NCBI GenBank assembly: GCA_019677205.1
Contig: JAAMXY010002156.1
Span: forward strand, 1 to 34,482
Source: Pinguiococcus pyrenoidosus
Taxonomy: Eukaryota > Sar > Pinguiophyceae > Pinguiochrysidales > Pinguiochrysidaceae
Reading direction: 5' to 3'
DNA length: 34,482 bases
Positions 12,501-20,992 of the stretch are shown here, in pieces. The notes under the pieces are model-generated. The model was given only the letters and a program-made list of their open reading frames with translations. It had not been told where the DNA came from and did no database searches. How positions within the stretch are numbered: the stretch's first letter is position 1; the number at the start of each line of letters is the position of its first letter. Both the position numbers and the translations under genes were made by a program.

Positions 12501-14626
12501 TGCCCGGACATGAGCACCGTCGCGGCTTTGATGACGTTCGCCATCCTCGCCCTCCTTGTGGGCCTCGAGTTCAGGCGCGCAGCGGCGGCCTCGCTGGGAA
12601 CGACGGCGTCGCGGTCAGGCTGATCTGGGCTGGACGAGCCGGCTTTGTCCAGTCCCTCCAAGGCCACTCGTTTCCGGAAGCAGTGCTCCCCCTCGAGCGC
12701 GTCGGACGCGGACTCCGGACTCCCATTGCCCTTCACAAAGTGAGTTGCGTACCACTTGTCGTAGTCGTCGTCACCAAAGGCCGTGGCGTCCTGGGTCTCC
12801 GCCTTGTTCTCGCGCTGGGCGGAATCAACAGACGTGCTGTTGTCATCCCTGCGCTCGTGGCGCCCGTGCGGCTTCCGCTTCATGATCGTCTCACGAATGT
12901 GGAGGTCCAGCACCTTCCCAGCCGCGGTGGTCCAGCAGTCCTGCAGCGCGAGATGCACCTCGCTGGCGAAGGACGCCACGGAGTCCTGGAACTCGCGGAG
13001 CCGAATGGGCAGCCGCGATCGGAAGTGATCCGTGGCGACGTCCGTCAGCAGCAGGGTGCTGTAGGTCCGCATGCCCTGCAACCGCGACTCGGCGCAGCCG
13101 TCAAACATGGTCTCAAGGTACTTCTCCGGCAGGAAGCCGTTGTGCCAAAGCTGTTGCAGATGCAGCATGCTCACATCGACCTTGTACAAGCTCCTCTCGC
13201 ACGCCAACCTGGCCTTTTCCAATGCCGGCCGGGATACGCCCGTTTCCCTGGCGACGCGCCAGCGAAACATGCGATGCTCGTCGTTCGTCCACCAACGGGC
13301 TTCACCCAGCAAGTGCGTCGCATCGATGCCGATGTCCAAGGCCGCGTCCTCGTCCTTTAGGGCGTAGTCAACCACGGAGCGCGCGCAGTCGATAGAGAAG
13401 CACTGGACCATCTCGTGGAGGAGCTCGTTCACCCGAACGTCTCGGCCATCATGGAAGGCCTCCACCCCGTCGGCGCCGAGATGCGGCGGAGGGTCCGGCA
13501 GCGCCAGTCTACCGATGATGCCGTCGACGGTGATCGAGGACATCAGCGGGAGCTCTACGCGCTTGCCCGCCCCCGCCGCAGTCTGCACCCCGCCTACGAG
13601 GACGCGATGCACGCTACTCCAGTAGCTTTCGACGGAGGCTGCGTAGTCTTCCAAGCCATCCGCCTCATCCTCCTGCCCCCCCGTCGCTATCTGCGCAACG
13701 CCGTCCGCCGGGACGGGGGTAACTCCGAGCTCGCCGAGCATCGCCTGAAGAAGTGGCTGCACGGGACTCGATGGCGGCGGAGAGGGCGAGCGAGAAACCT
13801 GGAGTCGACGGTCCTTGGAGACGGGCTCGTCCTTTGGCATCACTTTCGGCTCGGGATCCCAGTTTGCCGGATCAAACTGATTGGGCTTGCCGCCGTTCTG
13901 CGGCGGCGTGCTCACGGAGAGCATCTTGACGGCGACGTTCCCTCGATTCATGCGAATCGCTGCCCGGCGCCGGTCCGGCGTCTGGGGCAGCTCCCGATCG
14001 GGCATCACATCTCCGACGGTCTTCTCCGAAAAGGAGTTGGGGTCACGGAGCCGCTTCTCTAGCCTCTCCCGGCTCTGCTGTACCACTGGCGCCAGCGTCT
14101 GCGAGGGCAGCGACGCGCTTGCGACCAGTCCCCGTCGCTGCTGCCGGATTCCCCCCAGTCGCTGCATGCACTTGACGACCGAGGTGGCCTGCTGCATCGT
14201 GAGCCCTTTGGCACCGGGACTGTAGATGCTGGCGATCCTGTCCGACGGAGAGGTGTAGAGCGTCTTAGGTCCCATGCGGAACGTGCTGTCGTCGGGAGCC
14301 TGCTGCACGCCCATGCCCTCCTCCACGATGTTGAGCTGCGCGCTGCTGTCGTGCTGCTGGCTGCGGAGAAGATCCACAGCAGAGCTGCGCAGCTTCCGCT
14401 TGCGAAGGCTGCCCATGGGCCCCACGAGCTCCTGAAGATCATGACGGCGACTTCCTCGAAGTCGCTGCGAATCTTCCTGCGCACGCAGTGCCTGCCGCTC
14501 TCGCTCCTGCCTCCGCCGACTCTCTCCCAGCTGCAGCTGCACCACTCGCAGGCGTTGCAGCTTCCGCCGGTCGCTCAGCAGCCTCAAGAGCCCCGAGTCG
14601 CCTGGCGCCTTGTCCAGCTCGCTCAT
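511..14626 (-). CDS. Axonemal dynein heavy chain, single-headed inner-arm type (DNAH3/7/12-like)
   Basis: ATP-driven minus-end motor of an inner dynein arm, acting in the ciliary axoneme. Exons (minus): 14626-9343, 9255-9035, 8947-8864, 8790-8750, 8662-8615, 8538-8038, 7949-2307, 2209-641, 544-511; sum 13425 nt, 4474 aa. AAA1 P-loop GPAGTGKT is near residue 1738, with NCSDGLDY and Walker B CFDEFNRI in exon 2. AAA2 GMPFAGKS is near 2023, AAA3 GPTGTGKS near 2424 (Walker B FVDDLNMP), and AAA4 GVGGSGRQS near 2791. The coiled-coil stalk with microtubule-binding tip spans about 3010-3360. The C-terminal domain has [10 protein letters not shown], then TTGHSSNFV, and ends [14 protein letters not shown] once the last exon is joined. 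The AAA1-AAA2 stretch and C-terminus resemble DNAH7-type chains (about 4000 aa). The extra length is an N-terminal low-complexity region, Ser/Pro-rich near residue 280. ATG 14734 is an alternative in-frame start adding 36 residues. The family is certain; the subtype is likely. Confidence 0.95.
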
Positions 14627-15211
14627 CGGTGTCCGGAGCGCGCGCACAGGGCGTCGAAAGCGCTCTCTCCAGGGCCCGAAAGCGTTTGTTCTTACAAAGC
14701 AACTTTGAACTTCGAAAGGGAAACCGACGGGCATCGGACAGATGGACAAGGCCTGCAGCGAACGGTTTCGGAAACGTCCCGGACGCTGATCGGCCACAAC
14801 ACAGGTGCCACAATGGCAGAGTCTGGGAATTCAAACCTGTAACGGCTTGCTGAAGTCGCTTGCTTCCGCTGCTCTTTGGCCCTGGACGGCCATCTCTCCG
14901 GTGGCTCTACGCTGCCCCTCTCTGGCCTTCCCGTCTCCTTGCTTCGGCCAGAATCGCAGCAAATCGGAGGCAGAGGAGCAACGCAGCGTCCGGGGAGAGA
15001 TGAAGTGATGCGTTTCAGGGCTGCAGACCAACCAGGAACGTCGGAGAGGTTCCCATCAAGCACCGGGATTCAGCTTTTCTTGAAATCCTCCTGAAAGCTG
15101 CCACGCTCTCTTCTCTTCGGTTCCCTCCTCGTTGCTAGACTCCAGCTTGTGAGTGCTTCTCCTTCCCAGAGCAAGACGTCTCAAGGCTTTCCTCTCGAGC
15201 GCGAGACAACG
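14627..15211. promoter_or_regulatory. Divergent intergenic region between dynein and docking-complex genes
   Basis: The 585 bp separate the start codons of two oppositely transcribed axoneme genes and should contain both promoters and 5' UTRs. No TATA box or known cilium motif was recognised. The minus-strand dynein frame stays open as far as 14797, but only through a GTG codon; ATG 14734 is the most distal possible start. Bidirectional control is inferred from geometry alone. Confidence 0.45.
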
Positions 15212-16957
15212 ATGGCGAATCCCATGGAAAGTCGAGCGGAGGAGTTCCAGCAGCTGCAGCGCGAGTACCGCCACATGGAGCTCAACCGCAAAGCCTATGC
15301 GGACGAGAGCCACCAACTGCTGCGGAAGCAGCAGCAGAGCATCGCAAAGCTGCGACGGGAGAACGACGCCCTGAAGAGCCAGATGACGCTGGAGCTCCGG
15401 CAGAAGACCAAGCCGCTGTCGGATGCTCAGAACGAGAAGGTGGCGAAGCTGCAAGACGAGGCGGACGCCTATGCAGACGCAGTGGACCGCGAGAAGAGCA
15501 GCGCAGCTGTGCTGCAAGATCAGATCAAGCGGCTGCGAAGAGAGATCCTTAGGAAGCGCAAGGAGATGGGCGGCGTGCATGCCGCTCGAGACAACCAAGT
15601 GATGGTGCAGAAGCAGATGAGCATTCTGGAGAACCGCCTGGACAAGGCGCTGGTGAAATTCAACGAAGTGCTGGCGAGCAACAAAGCCCTCCGCCAGCGC
15701 ATCGACCACCTGCGTCGCGAGCGCGTGGTGTTCGACGACATCTACCGCAAGCTGGAGAAGGAGCTGTCGGAGAAGAAGCGCCAGATGGCCAGCGTGATCG
15801 AGATCAGCAACCTGAGCTACGAGCAGAGGGACGCCTTCCAGATGGAGATCGCGGCCATCGAGCAGGCGAATAGGAAGGAGCAGCTGGACTTTAAGGAGCA
15901 GATCGCCGAGCTGGATCTCGCCATCGACAGCCTCATCCTGGCAGATCCAATGCACCGGTCCCGACGCAGGCTTCGAAACTCCAGCAGCGTCGGAGAGCTG
16001 GGCAGGAACGCCTCTCGTGGGAGCACCCAGCAAGGCAGCCCAGGCGCGGGCCCGGCGAGCCTGAGCTTGGAGGAGGAAGCCAAGATCAAGGCGGAGGTGG
16101 AGCAGTGGAATCGCCAGCTGGAGCAGGACCGCGCGGAAGTGGAGACTTCCGAGAAGCGCGTGCAGAACTTTGAAGAGGCCTTCAACAAGATTCGCGCCGC
16201 CACGGGCATCCAGGACGTCGAGGAGCTGGTGCGCACCTTCATCAAGAACGAGGACCAGAACTTCTCGCTTTTCAATTACGTCAACGAGCAGACCAACGAC
16301 CTCGAGAAGCTCGAGGAGGAGATTCAGCAGCTCCGAGAGGAGGAGACGCGGCATGCGCAGGAGTCGGGAGAGGACGCCAACCAACACAAGGCTCTGCTGG
16401 ACGAGCTCGACGCTCGCTTGGCGTCGACCAAAGAGGCGGTGGAGAAGTACGAGAAACGCTGCGTTGGCGCGCAGAGCACGCTCGACCGCCTCAAGAGCGC
16501 CATCGAGAGGTGCTTCAAGAGCATCGAGTGCAGCCCGGAAACCGTGGCGGACGCGTCCGTCACAGATACCAACATGATGAGCTTCCTGGGAACGTGTGAG
16601 CAACGCACGTACGACTTGCTACAGGCCTATGCCTTCGTGCAGCGGCGAGAGCGTGAACGCCAGACAAAGTTGGCGGAGGGCGATGCCCGGGAAGACGCCG
16701 GCTACGACAAGGAGGTCGCGGAAAGGCGCCTTCAGGAGAGCAGAACCGGCGTGATGCACATGCTGTGCGCGGGGCCCTCGACGCCGATGGGCCACGACCT
16801 GATCCACGTCAATCCGCCAAAGCTCGAGGACTGCAACGACGTGGACATTGACGGCGATGACGAGGAAGAGCGACCACTGACGAGAGAGGAGCTCAAGGCG
16901 CGGACTCGACACGTGGTTCCCAAGCGGGCGGCGCGGCCCGTCCCGCGCAAGAGATGA
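15212..16957 (+). CDS. ODA1: Outer dynein arm docking complex subunit (ODA1/DC2, CCDC114/CCDC63 family)
   Basis: A 581-aa, mostly coiled-coil protein in a single exon. In this family the product helps anchor outer dynein arms to the doublet microtubule. Family blocks are visible in the expected order: the N-terminal LQREYRHMELNRKAY stretch, then MGGVHAARDN, then KQMSILENRLDKALVKFNE with LRRERVVFDDIYRKLE. The most diagnostic block follows around residues 330-370: KIRAATGIQDVEELVRTF and NEDQNFSLFNYVNE. A Ser/Gly-rich linker interrupts the coils near residues 255-285. The C-terminal tail is acidic and then basic. The frame is open further upstream only through a GTG at 15149; ATG 15212 has A at -3 and G at +4. 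It is divergent from the inner-arm dynein gene and convergent with the SF-assemblin gene (149 bp apart). Paralogues CCDC63 and CCDC114 cannot be separated here. Confidence 0.93.
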   Translation: MANPMESRAEEFQQLQREYRHMELNRKAYADESHQLLRKQQQSIAKLRRENDALKSQMTLELRQKTKPLSDAQNEKVAKLQDEADAYADAVDREKSSAAVLQDQIKRLRREILRKRKEMGGVHAARDNQVMVQKQMSILENRLDKALVKFNEVLASNKALRQRIDHLRRERVVFDDIYRKLEKELSEKKRQMASVIEISNLSYEQRDAFQMEIAAIEQANRKEQLDFKEQIAELDLAIDSLILADPMHRSRRRLRNSSSVGELGRNASRGSTQQGSPGAGPASLSLEEEAKIKAEVEQWNRQLEQDRAEVETSEKRVQNFEEAFNKIRAATGIQDVEELVRTFIKNEDQNFSLFNYVNEQTNDLEKLEEEIQQLREEETRHAQESGEDANQHKALLDELDARLASTKEAVEKYEKRCVGAQSTLDRLKSAIERCFKSIECSPETVADASVTDTNMMSFLGTCEQRTYDLLQAYAFVQRRERERQTKLAEGDAREDAGYDKEVAERRLQESRTGVMHMLCAGPSTPMGHDLIHVNPPKLEDCNDVDIDGDDEEERPLTREELKARTRHVVPKRAARPVPRKR

Positions 16958-17106
16958 TGAGGCAGACACGCGTCCATGCTGCCAACGCACGGCGAGGCGC
17001 TCCCACGAGAGAGAAAGAACAATGACTGTTCTATAGTCTGTGCTAATGATCCCTATTTTGGTTTCCGCGCTGCATGGAAGGTGTGGTCTCAGGCCCGCCG
17101 GGGGAG

Positions 17107-18026
17107 CTAGATGTCCGGCGAGTTGATGATCTGTAATGAGTCCTGCAGCTTCCTGGTGTACCTGTTCAGCGCGTCGACGATCTCGTCATCCTCCCGCTCC
17201 CTCACGACCGCCTCTGCGCTGACTGCGTTCTTGAGCGCGGCCAGCTCCTCCTGCACGAACCGATGCAAGTCCTCATCCGCCTTGGCCCGGACGCGCACGT
17301 TCTCCTCGAATGCTGTCCGCAGCGCGGTCACCGCATTCTCCCGTGATGTGCGCTCAGCCTTGAACTTCTCCGCCGCGTCCACTTCATGGGCCGACTGCCG
17401 GTGCAGAATCTTCCCCTCTCGATCGAGCCGCTCCTTCCGCTCCACCTCGAAGTCCGTGGTGAGGCGGTCGAAGAGCTCGTGTAGCGAGGCCACTCGCTCC
17501 TCCGTGTCCCTCGTGAGGCGCGCTGACTCCTCTGAGAAGCGCTGGTCGACCTCCTCGATGCGCTGCGCCAGCGCGTCAATGCGCTGATGCACTGCCGCGT
17601 CCTTCTCCTGCAGAAGCACTTCCAACTTCTCCACCGCCGTGTTCACCTGACTTTCACACCTGAGCAGCAGGTACCTTACGTGAGCAGCGCAAGGAGAAAA
17701 TCGGGTCCCAAAGCACCAACACAAGCGTAGAGAAGGACCCCCTACCAAGCTTGTACACTGCGGTTCATCTCCAGACGTCTGCGGATTTCGGAGTTTAGCT
17801 TCTTCTCCAGCTGTATTAGGATGCCGCGCAGCTCCGCCAAGCGCTGCGCAGCCTTCTCCTGGCGCTGGCGAGTGCCCACGCGCATCTCCGTGTCGAACGC
17901 GTCGAAGCCATCGATGATACTCGCGAGGCGCTCCTTGGTCTGCAGCACTCCGGCGCCCTCCGTCTCTCGCAACACGGCCTGCTGCCCGCCGGCCACCAAC
18001 GCCGCAGACGCGCCCGGCACACTCAT
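17107..18026 (-). CDS. SF-assemblin (striated-fibre / beta-giardin family)
   Basis: Encodes 277 aa, about the usual length for SF-assemblin, the filament-forming coiled-coil protein of striated roots attached to basal bodies. Exon 1 is 18026-17746 and exon 2 is 17659-17107, joined in phase 2 to give the typical RRRLEMNRSVQAW-CESQV passage. A short Ala/Gly-rich non-helical head is followed by continuous heptads rich in Glu, Arg and Lys to the end, finishing INSPDI. Head-plus-rod layout, length and the LEMN..VQAW motif support the call. A nearby alternative acceptor would remove WCES; the chosen one fits the family better. The longer open frame upstream starts at TTG, while an ATG at 18197 is possible but lies within the presumed promoter. 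The gene is divergent from the asparaginase gene. Confidence 0.87.
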
Positions 18027-18332
18027 GCGAGACCTGGGAAGAGGATCTTCGGTCTCAAAGGCGTATATGCGTATAAGAGAGGGGCACAGGCAGAGGTGTG
18101 TGGCGTTTGGTTTGGGGATTTGCCGGAGGTTAAATTTCCTTCTGTCTGTCCCACGACAGAGGTTTCGGCACTCTTGCACTTTGACTGGCCTGCCCATCAG
18201 CTGATCCGCGTTCAAGGCCTGGCGTACGTCGCCGCGCGGCCACGCGCTCTCGCCGCTTCCGCCCGGCCACCCAATCGCCAGCCGCGTCTCTCTCGCGTCG
18301 CTCTCGCCGCGCTCACGGCCTCACGCTCGAGC
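18027..18332. promoter_or_regulatory. Divergent intergenic region between SF-assemblin and asparaginase genes
   Basis: The 306 bp separate two opposite start codons. The plus-strand asparaginase frame is open back to 18096 but contains no upstream ATG, so the region is taken as promoter plus 5' UTRs. An AT-rich patch (gtatatgcgtataag) near 18062-18076 could be a core element; this is a guess. Confidence 0.35.
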
Positions 18333-20383
18333 ATGCCACGGGAGTTCCGCCCGGCTGTGGACGTCATGCATCGCGTCGATGGCCTTGGAGTGGAGCAACG
18401 AAGTGGCAGCGTGCTCGTCCTCAACACCGGTAGCAATCCCGACACTGGACACTCGCGGGATTCGTGGGGTGCTGATGCTCTCTGGACTTGTAGGTGGCAC
18501 CATGGGCATGACCAGAGACAAGAGCGGGCTTCTGGCGCCTCAGAAAGGCTTCTTGACGCAGAAGATCAACGAGATGCCGGAGCTGAAGGAGACAGGAATG
18601 CCGACGGTTCGTCTTCGCCGCTGTTCTGCGCCGCTTCCTCACAAGAGAGTGATGTTCTCACTTCATGCAATTGCCTTTCTTGCTGCCTTTCTTGCTGCCT
18701 TTCTTGCTGCGTTTCAGGCGGTCGTGCTGGAGTTTGATTTGCTGCAGGACTCGGCAGACTTCGATCCCTCAGACTGGGCCCTCATTGCCACCAAGGTGCG
18801 CTTTCCTCTTGCTGCTCCACGAACATGCCGAAGTGCTGCCCCCGGCTGGGATCCTTTCATCCTTACGATGATTTCGTCCTCTTGCAGATAGAAGAGAATT
18901 ACTACAAGTACGATGGCTTCGTGGTGGTGATGGGCACGGATACCATGGCCTACACGGCGAGCGCCATGTCCTTCATGCTCGAGAACCTGGGCAAGCCGGT
19001 GATCTTCACGGGAAGCCAGATCCCCTTCTCGGCCGTCTACAACGACGCTCGCGGGAATCTGATCATGTCCATCATGCTCGCCGCCCGAGGGGACTTTCCC
19101 GAGGTGGGTTGCGTCGGATGATTTGCCTTTCGTCTCTGCATCTCGACGAGGCTGCCAACTCCCCTCTCACGGCGCTCCTGCAAATGGAAAGGTCGGCATT
19201 TTCTTTGATGGCCACCTGCTTCGAGCGAATCGGGCGATCAAGCAGCACAGTTTCAGTTTAGACGCTTTCCAAAGCCCGAACATGGCACCGTTGGCGACCG
19301 TAGGTGCGAAGAGTGCCTGCAACCACTGCGCGTTTGCAATGCTGGCGCGGCGGCGACGCGATAGCGGCATCAGTGATGACTTCTTCGTTTTCCTGCAGGG
19401 GTCAACATCGAGACCAACACGAATCTTGGCCTTCCACAGCCGAAGGGAGCCTTCCGGGCTTGCAAGTCTTTGGAAGCCAACATCATTGTCATCCGCTTGA
19501 TCCCCGGATTCTTGGACGAATCCGTTCAGGCGGTCGTGCAGGTGAGCCACCTTCCCTCCAAGTGGACACCTTTCCTCCAGGTGGTCACCTTTCCTCCAGG
19601 TGGTCACCTTTCCTCCGAGTTGCCGAGTGGCATCGCTCGTGTCCGCATACGTAACAAGCCTCGCGACCATCTGTCTGAAACAGGATGCGCCGAACTGCAA
19701 GGCAATCGTCCTCGAGGTCTACGGCACCGGTGAGGATTTGCTTGCTTCCAGGGTGCAGTCTCCGAAGGCGGAGGAGCCTCACTTTATCTGTGATCTTAGG
19801 GAACATCCCAAACAAGAGGCGAACGCTCTTGAAGACGCTCGTGAAGGCTCACAAGAGAGGGATTCTTGTCGTCGCCGTGACCCAATGTGTCACGGGCTCT
19901 GTGGTAAGCGGGATCGTCCGTGCTGTCCAGCATAACGACAATCCAACGGAAGCCTAATGGGCTGGTACGACAGGTTCTGGACCAGTACGCCGTCGGGGAG
20001 GCCATGCGACAGGCCGGGGTAGTCAGGTATCGCTCCGCGCTTCATCAAGACTCACTTTCGTTCTAACCCTTTGCATTTCTGTCAATCCCCGAACGCCCGA
20101 ACGAAATCCTGCTTCTTAGCGCTGGAGACATGACGCTAGAGGCCACCGTCACGAAGCTTAGCTACCTGTTCGCGAAGCCGTCACTGACGGCCGCTTCCAT
20201 AGCGACTCTGCTCACGGTGCCACTCAGGTATCGTATCTGGCGCCCCGAATCACCGAATGGATTGATCGGCTCGAATCGCTCACCACCGTTCTGATCAAAA
20301 CAAACAGGGGCGAGGTCAGTCCTCCAGAGCGCTTCGGAGAGCGGGTGACTGGATACGGACAGCTCTCCAAATCCAGGTTGTAG
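18333..20383 (+). CDS. L-asparaginase, type I (AnsA/ASPG-like)
   Basis: Hydrolyses L-asparagine to aspartate and ammonia. Eleven exons: 18333-18429, 18494-18606, 18718-18795, 18888-19103, 19192-19303, 19399-19541, 19684-19729, 19800-19903, 19974-20026, 20120-20227, 20308-20383; sum 1146 nt, 381 aa. Joining exons 1 and 2 restores NTGGTMGM with the first catalytic Thr. Exon 4 carries the second site, MGTDTMAYTASAMSFMLENL, then GKPVIFTGSQIPF and NDARGNL. Later exons give FFDGHLLRANR, DAFQSPNMAPLATVGVNIE, VVAVTQCVTGSV and MTLEATVTKLSYLF. The final splice gives LRGEVSPPE, matching the family C-terminus. ATG 18333 is the first ATG in the frame. No signal peptide is apparent, so it is probably cytosolic. 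The exon 5 start (acceptor after aaatggaaag) has a weak polypyrimidine tract but fits phase and family. Confidence 0.93.
18673..18708 (+). repeat. Three perfect 12-bp tandem units in asparaginase intron 2
   Basis: The unit GCCTTTCTTGCT is repeated three times just before the intron's acceptor. It builds an extended pyrimidine-rich tract, so it may support acceptor recognition. Confidence 0.9.
19548..19623 (+). repeat. Four 19-bp tandem units in asparaginase intron 6
   Basis: About four copies of a 19-bp unit (CACCTTTCCTCCAGGTGGT, first and last copies diverged) make this the longest intron of the gene at 142 nt. The middle copies contain CAGGTGG, a splice-donor-like sequence. Confidence 0.9.
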
Positions 20384-20992
20384 TGCTTTGCCCATTCCTC
20401 CCTTTTTGCGTTGTGCAGTTGAGGATGTCTCGGCCAACATCTATCGCGTGGCATGTTGCCTGCGAGGCTGCTACAACATGATTTTTTGTATATAGTCTGC
20501 ACTTGCACATGCCCTGCTCAAGCGCTGCCTCGTGTGCGAGATAGGCTTTCAGCGATGGTGCGCACTATGTTTTACCCTGATGTTCGCATTGCTGGACCAG
20601 TGGCGAGAACGCAAGTCACGCGGATTGGTGGTCTCAAGGCAGAGCTGGCTGAAGAAGGGGAAACAGATCGCTCTTTGATTGCGCCATGGCATAGGCTAGT
20701 TCTAGGCGTCGCCAGCCAACACCCTTAGGATGTCGTGCTAAGATCTCACTCCACTGCGTCAAAGACCAGTCCGCTGCCCGCGCCAGCCGTCGCTTGTGTG
20801 AGCAACGTCCGCGTAACAAAGCCTTTCCACCGCCGTCAGCGTGGACATTGGTGACGGATGGATGGCGGGCCCGAGGTTGCCGGGCTCCGACGGTTACATC
20901 CAGCGCCCGTCTCGGGATCTCGGGAAAGGAGCGAAGAGGCGCCCCCCAGCTGCGTTCGGCATTGTAGGTCTGGCCAGCCGAGGCTGCGGAGC
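20384..20992. other. Intergenic region between asparaginase and C2orf81-like genes
   Basis: About 600 bp between two plus-strand genes, expected to hold a 3' UTR and the next promoter. A TATA-like stretch (tgtatatagt) lies near 20488-20497. An in-frame ATG at 20858 would extend the next protein by 45 residues but has a poor start context. No conserved coding was seen. Confidence 0.4.

Noticed and set aside
10169-13360. Plus-strand open frame of 1063 codons opposite the dynein tail
   Set aside because: It starts at GTG, lies entirely antisense to conserved dynein coding sequence, and is a Leu/Arg/His-rich frame typical of the complement of GC-rich genes.
14735-14797. Further N-terminal extension of the dynein
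   Set aside because: It begins at GTG rather than ATG; only 14734 and 14626 are acceptable starts.
15056-16603. Minus-strand open frame of 515 codons opposite the docking-complex gene
   Set aside because: Leu-rich complement of a coiled coil, no independent support.
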